DNA of 60,000 nt from Bolinopsis microptera (GCF_026151205.1 NC_087082.1:13799365-13859364); one strand, 5' to 3'. Counted from the first letter of the stretch, positions 34,990 to 46,522 are shown. Notes: generated by a model not told the origin, from the letters alone. Made by a program: numbers and translations.

Positions 34990-35894
34990 ATGAGTCTTCG
35001 TGAGATACCGGTTTTAGACGACAGCGCTGATTACAGCACATGGAAGAAGAAAGTGCTAATATGGCAGCTTGGCACCGCAGCATCAACGAAACAGCAAGCT
35101 AGTAAGCTGATTATGAACATGAAAGGTAGACCACAGGAGGTCTCTATAAACATGACATTAGAGGTGCTAGGGGCAGTGCAGAAGATGGAGTTGATAAACT
35201 CATTGCCGAACTGGACAAACTGTATAAGAAGGACAGTACCCAGTCTTTATTTAAGGCAATAGATGATTTTGAGGGATACAGGAGAGGAGATGGAGAAGAT
35301 ATAGACAACCACATCTTGGAATTCCAGAGGAGGTATAAAATTCTCAAACAGCTCAGAAAGAATGAAGATCTTTACGATGACATGGTATTAGCGTATAGAC
35401 TATTAAATCAGGCAAGCCTAAGTGATGAACAGGCGAGATTAGTTAGAGCAACTTGCACTAGTACATTATCCTATGACTTGATGCAAGAACAGTTAAAAAG
35501 GACGTTTGGAGATGGATTCACAAGGAATGAGAATCACTCTAGTCTACCTTTTAAAAGTACTCCTATGGAGGAAATGGTAAAGCAGGAACCTGTCTTTCTA
35601 GCTGAGGATTACAAATTGGGGTCTGACATTCACTGGACCAGAAATGGGGATCAAAGGAATTTCACGGGTCAACCAATGAGAGAAGAAAACAGATATAACC
35701 CTGATGCTCAGGATAGAGGACAGCAAAGATACAACTCATATGCTCAGAAACGAGGACAAAGGCTGTATATGAGGGGGAGTAGTAGTCCCAAGGTATGTTG
35801 CTTTATATGCCACCAACCAGGTCATATGGTTGCTCAGTGTTCATTTAACACATTCCCCGGATCTGAGGATGCTGACCTTGGAAATACGGAATGA
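34990..35894 (+). pseudogene. Gag-like protein with CCHC knuckle, one frameshift
   Basis: From ATG at 34990 (MSLREIPVLDDSADYSTWKK) the frame has the DYSTWKKKVLIWQL start of a Gag family common in invertebrate LTR elements. Near 35160 the frame shifts by one; the other frame continues as DKLIAELDKLYKKDSTQSLF and LEFQRRYKILKQLRK and runs to a stop at 35894. The C-terminus has a basic, Arg/Gln-rich linker and one zinc knuckle, CFICHQPGHMVAQC (C-x2-C-x4-H-x4-C), which binds RNA in nucleocapsids. No protease motif follows. The frameshift could be a mutation; a programmed shift is unlikely inside Gag. Confidence 0.8.
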
Positions 35895-36737
35895 TCGAGA
35901 GAGCTAGCAATACATAAAAACCTTTGTTCAGAGTAGATTTTGAAAAGTATCTTGATTGAGAAACAAGAAGGCAATCAAATGAATGTTTTGTGTCGTTAAA
36001 TGTATGAGTCAAGAGCGTTGAGTCAAATAAAAGTCAATGTTTCTATTTTAGGAATTGTGAGTTTATTCAGCTTTATGTTTTGTAATTTGTTATGTGTCGT
36101 GTTTTAAGTCTTTATCGCATTTTATTGTCGGATTCTATGATACTAAATATAGAAATGAGTCTAATATTTATTATAAGATCAATTATGTCTGTTTATAAGA
36201 AATAAGAGTAATATTCAGTATATATCCAGTTCCATGATTCGTAGAATCGTGTTTTAGTCGTTTTTACGAGTTAATTGCTGAGCAATGTCAGGAGTATATA
36301 TTATTTCGTCTCGTCAGTTTTTATTTTAAGTTTGTATATTTCATTTTAATTTGCAAAAGAATGTGGCCGCAGGTAAACATAATAATATATCTGCGTATAT
36401 AATATGTTTGTAGCTAATTTAGGGAGCTAATCTACTTTGCTGAGTTGTTCTTTTAGTATTTATCTCAAATTATTTACTCGTTTTATGGGGACGCTTTTAG
36501 TTTTTGAGCTAGATATTATAACATCTCGGTGAGTTTTTTTTGAGAACAAAGGGATCTCTGTATTGCTAGTAATTTTGAGCTCGTAGATGTAGAAAGTACT
36601 ATTAGTGTTAGCATTTGAAAATGCGCGCTGAACGCGCGCGCGCGTGGCATTTATATTTTAGCGGGGTTTTAAAGAGATTTTAATATGACTTGTTATGTTT
36701 TTCTCTGTAATAAGTTCCGAACAGTTTCGTCTCGATA
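35895..36737 (+). other. LTR element internal noncoding region
   Basis: AT-rich sequence without pol coding capacity. It includes a short GC-rich spot near 36625-36645 (GCGCGCTGAACGCGCGCGCG). Confidence 0.5.
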
Positions 36738-37565
36738 GGTCACTGCGGGTGATAATCTAAAGACAACTGTTGCTCCAACGGGGTTGTTGAGCGTAAATAC
36801 AGGGACGATTTTAATATTCGGCAGTTTCGTCTTGATAGGTCACTGCGGGTGATAATCTAAAGACAGCTGCAGCTCCAACGGGGTTTGTTGAGCATATTTG
36901 TGGGTACAAGTTTATTGTTTGGTAGATTTGTCCAGATAGGTCACTGCGGGTGATAATCTGAAGACAGCTGTAGCTCCAACAGGGTTGTTGAGCGTATTTG
37001 TGGGTACAAGTTTATTGTTTGATAGATTCGTCCAGATAGGTCACTGCGGGTGATAATCTGAAGACAGCTGTAGCTCCAACAGGGTTGTTGAGCGTATTTA
37101 ATTATTTGATGGATTCGTCCAGATAGGTCACTGCGGGTGATAATCTGAAGACAGCTATAACCCAAACGGGGTTGTTGACTGTATTTTAATTATATAATGG
37201 ATTCGTCCAGATAGGTCACTGCGGGTGATAATCTGAAGACAGCTATAACTCAAACGGGGTTGTTGACTGTATTTTAATTATTTAATGGATCCGTCCAGAT
37301 AGGTCACTGCGGGTGATAATCTGAAGACAGCTATAACTCAAACGGGGTTGTTGACTGTATTTTAATTATTTAATGGATCCGTCCAGATAGGTCACTGCGG
37401 GTGATAATCTGAAGACAGCTATAACTCAAACGGGGTTGTTGACTGTATTTTAATTATTTAATGGATTCGTCCAGATAGGTCACTGCGGGTGATAATCTGA
37501 CGACAGCTGTAGCTCAGACGGGATCTTCGAGCGTATTTTTGTGTAATTTAATAGTGCAATCTTGA
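36738..37565 (+). repeat. Nine-unit tandem array inside the LTR element (100-bp then 88-bp units)
   Basis: GGTCACTGCGGGTGATAATC recurs at 36738, 36838, 36939, 37039, 37126, 37214, 37302, 37390 and 37478. The spacing is thus about 100 bp three times, then 87-88 bp five times. The 88-bp units near 37214-37478 are almost identical, while the outer ones diverge, which suggests recent unequal exchange in the centre-right. The array lies directly upstream of the polypurine tract and right LTR. Confidence 0.93.
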
Positions 37566-37608
37566 GAGAAATTGGGGCTAGCATTGCTGGAAAAGGAAAA
37601 CCGGGGAA

Positions 37609-37909
37609 TGTTATTACTGTTCACACCTTTCTCTCTCTTTCGTGACAGAATACTTCTAACCGTGTTTACCTTTTCTAGCAATGACAAGCAAAGAAGGATA
37701 ACCGATTGGACTGGGGAGGAGTGGAACATTGGCAGCACACTACCGTCCAATCGGTAAGTATTTATAATGTTTAGTTATTAGGTATTTATTTGGAATTGGT
37801 TTAATTTGGTTGTAAAGTTATTCTATTATGTACTAAAGTATTTTGTTTTATGGGTTTTGTACATACGACAATTACTGGTTTTAATTGGTCAACTTAGAGT
37901 CATCTAACA
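37609..37909 (+). repeat. Right LTR, 301 bp
   Basis: Direct copy of the left LTR, preceded by the polypurine tract and followed by the GAAGA duplication. Confidence 0.93.
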
Positions 37910-38168
37910 GAAGACTGAATAGGATGAGGAGGAGGGGGACTGGGGAGGACTGAGGAGGAGGAGGACTGACGAGAAGGATGAGGAGGAGGACTGAGGACTG
38001 AGGAGGAAGAGGAGGAGGATGAAGAGGACCCAGGAGGAGGAGGACTGAAGAGGAGGACTGAGGATGAGGACTGAGGAGGAGGAGGAGGACTGAGGAGGAC
38101 TGAGGAGATTGGCTGAGGAGGATGACTGACAGGGAGGAGGAGGAGGACTGAGGAGGAGGAGGAGAAGG
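37910..38168. repeat. Purine-rich GAGGA satellite, third block
   Basis: End of the satellite that begins at 29.8 kb. Confidence 0.93.
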
Positions 38169-38490
38169 TTTGAAAACGCTGTTTGAAGGTTTGTTAAAAT
38201 GTCAGACGCAAAACGTATGTTTAAATTACACTAAAGAAATGGCGTTAAAACAAAGTAAAAACTGTTAAACGGTCGACGCGCGGGCAGAAAGAGTTTTAGC
38301 AGAGTTTTAGCGCGTCTTAGAATTCAATCATTCACACGCAAATTCTGCACGTGCGACATTACAATGCAATGTATGTACCATGCCAACGTTTGATGTAATT
38401 GGATTTGTTTACATAATTTGCACGTGGGCGGTCGTACAAAGTTTGTACAAAAATAATTTTACCCTTTCAATCTGCCTTCTTGCTTTTCAC
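38169..38490. other. Non-repetitive flank with GCGCG spots
   Basis: No gene seen. It could be a 5' flank of the candidate coding exons that follow. Confidence 0.3.
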
Positions 38491-39160
38491 ATGGAAAATT
38501 TACCGGATGAATTAATGGACGTAGACACCGAACAACAGACCATTGACAATGAACGTTGTATAACGATGATTATGTATGATTATATATTTTTACGTTTCAT
38601 TCCCTTCATGTTATTTGATTTAGTTATTCACATTTTACATTTATATTTCGTTCGTTACGCTATTCACAAAACTTGCATCATGCATGTTTACGATTTGAGA
38701 AGAGACAATGGATTTTAAAAGAGGCAATGAAAATTTTGTCAAGATGCAAAATAATTAACGTTGCAATTATAGACCATGACAACAATTAAAGTGATAAAAG
38801 GAAAGGCCTGTATTTCATATTTTATTGGTAAGTTTTTGTACATCATTAATGATTTTATAAACTTTGAGATTGGTGACATCTCTTTGACGATATGACATAA
38901 AAATATATATAATATAGATAATAATTTTTAAGACAATTAGTAAAGGATATCTACATTTACAACATTCAGATGGAGAAGAGAAATGCTATTTTCCAAAGGA
39001 TGGCGAGACTGTAGAACAGTCATTGGTCATCGTCTCGACCATCCTTGAGACTTTAGAATTTTATGAAGATTTTAAAAGAGACAATGAAAATTTTATCCAG
39101 ATTTATATTGATGAACCTGATTTTATCGGAAAGGGTAAAAGAAGGAGTAAGAGAAAGTGA
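38491..39160 (+). CDS. Candidate small gene in pieces: acidic start and basic end
   Basis: An ATG at 38491 opens MENLPDELMDVDTEQQTIDN, a natural-looking acidic start. After AT-rich DNA, a frame at about 38948-39160 reads HLQHSDGEEKCYFPKDGETV and ends in YIDEPDFIGKGKRRSKRK, with a nuclear-localisation-like tail. Whether the two are exons of one gene is not shown; no clear GT donor is seen after the first piece. A short echo of the second piece (GATTTTAAAAGAGGCAATG) lies at about 38708. The family is not recognised. The element-rich setting makes a transposon-borne gene possible. Sequence resembling 38560-38690 recurs at about 40950-41110. Confidence 0.3.
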
Positions 39161-40000
39161 TGTATCTATTATCTATGATGTATTATTATTATGACAATCT
39201 TTAAATGGCTCAGTGTAAATAAATTATCACTCAATGAAAAGAAGACTGAATTCCTATTGTTTGATTCTGTTGATCAACATGATGAATTAACCATTGAATG
39301 TAATGAGGTAACTTTCACAATCAAGGAGTGCAAAGAGACAAAATATCTTGGCCTCATTCTAGATAGTAAATTAAACTTCAAAAGCCATGTAGATTATATT
39401 ATTAAGAAGGTCATGAAGAGAATTGGTGCCATGTATAGAAGTAAAGCACTGCTACCCATTAAATATAGGAAAATGTTTGCCAATGCACTCATGTTGCCAC
39501 AATTCGATTATTTAGACACGATCTATTGTAGAGCTGGCAAGACAAAACTTGCTGAACTTGACACTCTGTACAAAAAGGTAGCCAAAATAGCTCTCAACGT
39601 TCCACAAACAGAGAGCAGCCTTAATGTTTATAGAGACATGAAATGGTTACCACTCCATCTTAGACGGCAACTCCATCTGTCAAATTATATGTTTAGAATC
39701 ATCCATGACAATTGTCCTACAAACTTTATGAACAAATTTAGTTACATATCAGGAGGTAGTAGGAGCGGCGAAAGCTGCAACCTATATGTTAATAGATCAA
39801 CATCACATAAAAACTTTCAATACTTGGGGGCAAAATGTTGGAATAATGTTCCAACAGATCTACGAAATCTGCCCGATGTTAAAAGCTTTAGTGATTCGTA
39901 TAAGAAACAGCTACTCTCATCTATAACAACAGACCCTAATTATACCGTCGACAATTCATATGACAAATTTTACACTGCAATCATAGTCGACGATAACTAA
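39161..40000 (+). pseudogene. 5'-truncated LINE, RT C-terminal part (plus strand)
   Basis: The open frame to a stop at 40000 begins in the segment after the RT active site (WLSVNKLSLNEKKTEFLLF, then YLGLILDSKLNFKSHVDYI). It continues through PQFDYLDTIYCRAGKTK and the conserved end region (CWNNVPTDLRNLPDVKSF, then SYKKQLLSS). The catalytic palm, endonuclease and ORF1 are missing, as expected of 5' truncation. The frame is intact over about 270 codons, so decay is slight. It is a different family from the LINEs at 25 kb and 52 kb. Confidence 0.8.
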
Positions 40001-42325
40001 GTATCTTCTAATTCTTTTAAATCTGAGGCTAATTATATAATTGATGTATCGAAAGAATTTTCCCTTTTTTACCACCTTACCATTTTGATTGATTTTGCAC
40101 ATGACTGACATGTTTTAACTGGAGAAAGGGTTCGCACAGTGGTAGTTTTATAAACCACTTTTAATTTATTGACCTATTATACCTAGTGGTAGTTTTATAG
40201 ACCACATTTAATTTATTTACTTATTATACTTAGTATTTATTTTTGGTGACTGTATCACCCAGTTTTAACATTTGATAATTGTACATTTTATTGACGACAC
40301 ATTGACTGAATGTTATTTTATATTCTAATTTATATCCTAGATATTTTATTTATTTTTCAACAGACGACAACTTCCTGTTTTTTCTTCTATATTAGTTACT
40401 CATATCTCTTTTACAGACTTTTTTACAAGGACATTGACAGATGATACTCACATTAGGCATTCATTATTGCATCTAAATTATTTCACTTGCATTAGGTTTA
40501 GAAATTTATTCTCTGGTTAACAGATTTCAAATGTTTAATTAATTTGTAGTGTGACAGTAAGGTATATAAGAAGTTATTTAATTTTGCTTGGGCTATTATA
40601 TTGACTATTGAGGTTTAATGATGATATGGAATTTGAATTCTATATAAATTTACACTATGTGGTTGGGGCATTTTGCATAGTAAATATGGTTACTACTCCT
40701 ATATATCATATTATTTGATTGGTATTCGATTTCTGATTATTTCTCTAGGAATATGATTATTATATCTCAATTTGGCTTTAGGTAGGGTGCCCCGCTAAAA
40801 GAACTGGATTCTTCCAGGAAGCATCCCGTGCACAGACCTTGGTCTACATATATATTAAATTATTAACCATTCATTCTGTATGTGCACGAAAATTTATTTC
40901 AATCAATGTGTAGAGATTTTATTTAATTATGTCAGCCTTATAGTTATTATTTTATTATGTCATTCTGTTCTTCATTTTATGTTCTGTCATTTTAATATTT
41001 CGTGTCATGATTATATTTTGTATCGTGTTTCATTCTTTTTTAAATGTGATTCGATTTATGTATTTACATTTATACTTTGTTCGTAACCCTATTCACAGAA
41101 CTTGCATCGATCATCATACTGATACATGGTGTCTCTGGCATCTCTCACTATGATCAGAAAGGTCCGTCACATTTCATTTAATCCAACCGGTACAATTTAT
41201 TTTCATATCAATCAATTTTCCTATAATCAATGTTAATTGACACATTTTCCCAGCTTATATCTATTTATTCACATTTTTAACTCAGGTTAAATCTACGCTC
41301 AACGTCCCAAGTGTTGAGTCATTTGATAGATTATGTCAACTTTCCTATTCCATTCAGCACAAATTTCCTTTATTATCTATCACAATTCATTCATACGTAA
41401 ACATTTCAATTTGAACAAAGAACAAATCTATCAAATGAGACGGTGAGGGACCTGTACGAAATGATTCAGATGTGTAATGCAATGTATGTATGTATTTTCA
41501 GAAGCAAAAGTTGTTGGATCGTGTGCAAAGTTTCAGGGTGATAAATTCTTAGACTCGATATTCAGTACACGCAACTGAAAACCACTTCCGCAATACTGAA
41601 TACGATTACTCATCACTCATAAACACTGACCTTGAGCTATGACCACTGACAAGCGTCAGAAAACTCGGTTGAACTTAACTTTTAGGACTATCAATGAGAA
41701 AAATTAACGTTTGACAAGTCGCTCAATGTTGTGTTTTAATTAGTACCTGTGATAATAATAGTTACTGTGAACCAAATATATTTTAGCCTTGAGTTTGAAT
41801 TCCTATTAGGACCCTTTTTTCGAAGAAGGAAATTTAATTACTTGCGAATATTACGCTGCGTTTAGTACGAGCAACATTTTAATTGGCTGTATCTTCGGTT
41901 GTGTAGGATATTTTTGACGCGATTCAAACTTACTAACAAACAATACTATTAGTATTAGCTTCCTCCCTGTGACCACGGGTTTTCTAGTACATCCATAAAG
42001 TGATTTACAAAATGACACCGAAACCTCGTGTTTCGGTGTTCACTTAAACGGCACAATTGGCGGCTGAACTGTGGTGTCTGACGTTTGCAGCTAGATTGGA
42101 CTCTGATATTATGTATTAGCAAATTTGTATAGTGTATAATCTTTTAGTGTTTATCATACTCTGCAACCTGGTAGCGCGGCTGACACAAAAACAAAATTTT
42201 GGCCTGGCTTGTGCATAACCTAGTAATTAACACGCACTCCGATAAAAGCCGTCTGTAGAAATTCCGCACAATTTTCATTGTAGTCAACGGGCACAAAGAA
42301 GCATTACTAGCGATTGTGTCCTTTA
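40001..42325. other. AT-rich region, no gene
   Basis: It probably starts with the 3' UTR of the LINE. Two diverged copies of a CCTAGTGGTAGTTTTATA-type segment lie at 40138-40205. A 38560-38690-like segment (TCGTTCGT..ACGCTATTCACA against TTGTTCGTAACCCTATTCACA) lies at 40950-41110. No convincing coding sequence; the short hydrophobic frame at 40880-41086 is compositional. Confidence 0.4.
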
Positions 42326-43230
42326 TTGACGGATGTTACTCCTCTAAATTTCAAGAAGTAGCGCGCGCCGCTTTCTTCTCGAAATGGCAAGTGCTACGAA
42401 GTAGCGCGCGCCGGGCCTGATTTACCTGAGGACCCCAGGCTATTATGTTCATTAACCGAATAAAGATTTGGCGGAATGACAGGCTGTGCGCGGCCCAGTA
42501 AGGCCTGATCATCAACAATGGTCAATGTCCTTTACCCTCCGACATAATTTGAACATTTTTGTGGCTAACTCATTGAATAACATTTGAATTAGTATGTATT
42601 TAGTATTAAAAGATTCAGTAAGTTATCTTTTCATGTACGGTATTGGGTATACACTGTAGTAGTTAGTAAATGCAAACCAAACTTTTTCGATCAGCCACGC
42701 GCCGAACCAGTGTTGCATTAGGTAAAAATTGTGTTAATTTTTGAGTGTAAATTAATTTATTAATTTATCACTAATTATTTTATTATAGAATAAAACAATT
42801 ATTCAGAATAAAACAAATATTATATTCAAATCTCTTTATTCAACAATATTAAATCATTATAGAACCTAATTTGTGGCTTGATCGTTATGTTAGGGCTATT
42901 CTGTTAGCTGATGCTGACAGGCACTGCATGGGGCAGAGACTTAGGACCATTACGCTGGAGGCTTACAATGACCCTTTTTGAACCCCATGGCAGTGCTAGT
43001 TTTATTATGGTACAAATTGTAAATCGAAGTTATGAAAACGATCAAGTCACTCCTGTTTTACACTATCAACAGCTACTTAAAACAACCTAGATTGTACAAC
43101 TCACTTTGAAGATTAAACTGTTAAGTGATGAGTGATTGGGCTCATTAAACATTTTAGTAGCGGAGACATGCGGATCAGCTTCTTGAGGTTCTAATAGTTC
43201 ATTCAGACAAGAAGTTTTATTTTTTCAAAT

Positions 43231-43476
43231 TTAGTCGTTCAAGCTGCCTGAGTTCAGAAAGTTTGCCAAAGGGGCCCAGGTATTCTTGTCACCTTTACCC
43301 TGAGACGAGAGAATGACTTTTTTTACCTTTGATTTGAATACACCATGAGTGATTTCAAGGTCGTTCAGTGCCAACATCTGACGGAATGAATTCCAAAGGC
43401 AACTAGATTTGTAAACGAAATTGTTTGAGGGCATGGTTGTTATAAGAAGAGTTTCTTTGCCGGGTCTTTTAGACAA
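43231..43476 (-). pseudogene. LINE RT extreme C-terminus
   Basis: The minus-strand frame reads NNFVYKSSCLWNSFRQM and FKSKVKKVILSSQ with GDKNTWAPLANF, the typical end of a non-LTR RT polyprotein (the ..LWNSL....FK..LK end). It is a 3'-end fragment of about 80 codons. Confidence 0.6.
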
Positions 43477-43613
43477 ACAGAAAAGTTCAAATAGTGCAAT
43501 TGGTGTTCGATATTAATATTTTATTATAATAAAACACTTATATGTAATATGGTTGTAGGTTTACAACCTACCAGGACGCGCGCCGAGTTGGACTCGTCGA
43601 CGGTCCAATATTA

Positions 43614-44470
43614 GTAGAGGCTCTTACGGGCATTGTCTGCTCGATACGTTAGGGACCCCAGATACACCTTACTAGACGTATTTTTGACCGTAGAATCGAT
43701 TGAAAGTAGATTCAAGATGATTGGACTGATTGTTCTGGGGTAAAATCGCAAAAAACCGATTTTTGGGCCAAAAATAGGCCAAAAAACCATGTTTTTTGAT
43801 ATTTTGAGCAAGTTAATTTTGTTGGCATGTCGGCAAAACTTGCATAAAGATAGCTAAAAGACAGCCGCACAAGATTGTATAAAAATAAAACAAATCCCTC
43901 TATTTGTTCTGAGGTAAAAATCCAAAAAAGTGGTAAAAATTTTGAATTTTTTGCTTTAAGTTTGAATAATTTTTTGCAGTTGTATTAAATCAACCCAAAA
44001 ATAGTCACATCGTGTTTGCCTAAATTTTTCCTTTCCGAGAAGTACCCACTTCATATACTTAATCGAAGTTTGAATATTGTCACTCCGCAAGCGTTTTTGC
44101 CAAATTTTCGACGCGCACTACGCGCAAAAGCATTTAGTTGTTATCAATTGGCACCCGCGCGTTCATCATAAATTTCAAACAGCTATAACTCAGCGAGATT
44201 ATGTCCGTTCTAGCTCATATTTTCACACTAAATAGAAAATAATGTGATCTTATTGCTGACAAAATATGAATATAATTACTCTATTTGCCTTAGAGTAATA
44301 GACTGTCAAAGTTTAAAACGCGCATTGGTATAGCACGTGACTAATAAGGCCAAATTTATACTTCTTAACATATTATCGATCCTTAGACATCATACTATTG
44401 TGTCCAATTAGCGGTTAGGTCTCTAAACTCGTAGCAGAAAACACGTCTTTTTGCCCGTAAGAGCCTCTAC
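43614..44470. mobile_element. MITE with 19-bp TIRs and TA flanks (857 bp)
   Basis: GTAGAGGCTCTTACGGGCA at 43614-43632 is matched by its perfect complement at 44452-44470, with TA on both outer sides (43612-43613 and 44471-44472). A TA duplication and short TIRs fit a Tc1/mariner-driven MITE. The interior is AT-rich and non-coding. Confidence 0.75.
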
Positions 44471-44819
44471 TATATGTATGGAACAGATATTTTACGAGTA
44501 TCACCCGTTAAGATCTTTTGCGCGGCTGTAATTGGTTCTGAACGATCACGTGAATGCAAATCACGTGCGCTCTTACATCCAATGAGCATTCGCACTTTTT
44601 TTCAGGGCCCGAATAAAGATTCGGCGGAATGACAGGCTGAGCGCCGCCCAGTAAGATCAGGCCCGGCGCGCTACTTCGTAGTACTTGCCATCGGGCCAAC
44701 ATTTCGAGAAGAAAGCGGCGCGCGCTACTTCGACGAAATTTAGACGAGTAACATCCGTCAAAGGCAAATCATATAATTTGTTGGATTGTAAGGAATTTAG
44801 TTATTAGAAAAAAGGTTGT

Positions 44820-45247
44820 TATGCTATAATATTATATAAAGCTTTAATAAGACCTTATTAAGTCGGGGGACTGTTTTGGAGCTGGAGAGCGTCCAGAGGC
44901 GGTTTACCCGTCTGATTGATCATTGATGAGGTATGTACTCTTCCCTACGGCCGTAGATTGGAAATTCTCAATTTGACAATGCTGGCAGAGCGGTGAATAC
45001 GTGGGACCTCATAGAAGCTTTTAAAGTAACAAGTGGTTTAACTGATTGAATTATGGATCAGGGATGTTTATGGATCAGGTATGGCATATCCGGTCTTAAT
45101 CTTGTTTTAAGTAATCGATGTAGTAGAAGCGAGTTATTCCATATCGGAACAAACTCCCTCCGGACGTCAAGAATTCTGACAGTTTTAGGTTTTAAAATTA
45201 AATTAGAAGGATTTAAGAAAGATATGATTTCTAAAAGTATTAAGTAA
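44820..45247 (+). pseudogene. Decayed CR1-like LINE end, same family as the 52-kb LINE
   Basis: The plus-strand pieces parallel the 52153-55152 protein: TVLELESVQRRFTRLID (about 44868-44920), then text matching LPYSERLDALQITTLAERR and DLIEAYKIVNGL with stops and frameshifts, then RSELFHIGTNSLRTSRIL. Several in-frame stops show it is a dead 3' fragment. Confidence 0.65.
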
Positions 45248-45406
45248 AGCAAAATTAAGTAAAACAAAATTTAAATTTTATTGCTATTACAATGAATAAT
45301 GATATCATAATAAATATAAGTAGACATTCGATAATAAACTTGTTACATCCAGTACAAAAAAAAAGGAAGCAATTCACGGTATCACTCTCAGAAGAGACAT
45401 GTTTCA
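45248..45406. other. Short spacer
   Basis: AT-rich, no feature apart from an A-rich run at 45355-45368. Confidence 0.35.
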
Positions 45407-46399
45407 TCATTTACCGGAATTGCAACCAAATATACACAATAAGGTTTGGTACTTTATCCGTACATCCCCTTTAATAGCTACAATAAATTGTCTATAAAAT
45501 TTACATAAACAAACTTTAGAGACCTCAAAGCTCGTCTTCTGAGGAATGAGATTGAAGGATACGTCATCCAGTCCAAGGTGCTGGGCTTTTTGTCTTCCTC
45601 TGATTCCCCTGAGTGCTATGAGTGTGCTTCGTAGCAGATCAAACCTGAATCGTGTTCTGATGTGATTTTTGACCTGGCTCTTAGCTTCTTTATTGTGGTC
45701 AGCTATCCTTTCAGAAATACGATCTACAAACACAGTGCAGAGTGGGCCCATACCTCCGGATGTTGTAAAAACTAGTGGGACAAAGGACCCTTTCTCTGAC
45801 TGAAGTACTCTCTCCTCATATAGATCTTTCTTATCTTTCTCATGCGCACTGTAGATTTTATCTAGTGGCTTAAATGTATTGGAGTCGCAATTAGGATGAG
45901 TGACCCTGATGTCAAAGAATGTTCTTTCGAATGGTGCATACAGTCCAACAGCTGCTACGTCCAGACGGGCTTCATCCTGGGTGTTGGTCTTCCTGGAGAA
46001 TGAAGTTGGTTGGACAGGTAGGAGTGCAGGTTCTATCCTTACATCCTTACACTTTGCTTCTTGAAGGAAGAAAGCTGCAGTGTCTCTAATGGCATTGTGG
46101 CGCATGCAAACGTATCCACCTAATTTACAATCAAGGGAGTGGTAGACACTGTTTGCATGTCCGCAAGCACATTTAGAGGGCATTCCTTGGATCTTCCATC
46201 CATAGCGTAGGCGTATGCTGTCTTGGAACTCTTGCTTGTTTAGAACATAGTTGAGGTCCTTTAGAGGTAATGCTGAAAGCCATGTTGATGCTCCCTTCTC
46301 TCTTGCTTGGTTTAAGTGGTTCTTAAGAAGATGATCTGACCCATTATAAAGCATCTTGAACCTTTGTGATAGAAACGAATATTCAAACAATATACACAT
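45407..46399 (-). pseudogene. C-terminal nuclease-like domain of a PHD-RT LINE (open frame)
   Basis: The minus-strand frame begins (after junction residues) LSQRFKMLYNGSDHLLKNHL, continues EKGASTWLSALPLKDLNYVL and FQDSIRLRYGWKIQG, then a Cys/His stretch (CACGHANSVYHSLDCKLGGY) and VCMRHNAIRDTAAFF. The nuclease-like motifs follow: EPALLPV, ARLDVAAVG and FFDIRVTHP, then RVLQSEKGSFVPLVF and RFDLLRSTLIALRG. This family is abundant in cnidarian and other invertebrate genomes. E..LL / LDV / DIRV suggests a PD-(D/E)XK fold (inference). The RT part is absent; the sequence is cut at 46378 by the inverted-repeat element that follows. No stop codons interrupt it. Confidence 0.75.
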
Positions 46400-46522
46400 A
46401 ATATAGCAATGGCCAATTGGCTGACTATAAGGTCATGGCCTGAACTTTAATAGTCAAGTGATGCTAAAGCAGAGCACAAATATGTAATAAGTTAATAGAT
46501 AAAAATACTGATTCAATGATTA
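46378..46522 (+). repeat. Left inverted repeat arm
   Basis: Matches the complement of about 49420-49590, with small indels (the right arm has an AACAAACAATTTTTTTAAAT stretch absent here but present in the third copy at 50795). Confidence 0.8.

Larger units (their letters stand above)
34558..37909 (+). mobile_element. LTR retrotransposon with gag only and an internal tandem array
   Basis: Two 301-bp direct LTRs (TG...CA) are nearly identical, with about three differences seen. They are flanked by the 5-bp duplication GAAGA (34553-34557 and 37910-37914). A polypurine stretch, AAAAGGAAAACCGGGGAA, lies directly before the right LTR. No TGG-type primer binding site is evident after the left LTR. 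Inside are a gag-like reading frame (34990-35894, one frameshift) and a nine-unit repeat array, but no protease, RT, RNase H or integrase. It is a young non-autonomous element that would need a partner. Confidence 0.92.
42326..44761. mobile_element. GC-rich inverted-repeat element, 2.4 kb
   Basis: TTGACGGATGTTACTC with CTCTAAATTTC and AGTAGCGCGCGCCGCTTTC at 42326-42420 returns as its complement at 44690-44761. Next to each arm lies a shared segment in direct orientation, GAATAAAGATT(T/C)GGCGGAATGACAGGCTG (42459 and 44611). GC-rich arms in AT-rich DNA stand out. No target duplication was found. The inside holds a LINE scrap (43231-43476) and a MITE (43614-44470), and I see no transposase. Confidence 0.55.

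Noticed and set aside
36738-37565. CRISPR-like array
   Set aside because: Regular repeats, but units are contiguous 88-100 bp copies without unique spacers, inside a eukaryotic LTR element.
34508-37757. Short minus- and plus-strand frames repeated in both LTRs
   Set aside because: They lie in LTR sequence and occur twice only because the LTRs are identical.
40880-41086. Hydrophobic 68-codon plus-strand frame
   Set aside because: Phe/Ile/Leu/Cys-rich because of T-rich DNA; no start context or homologue recognised.
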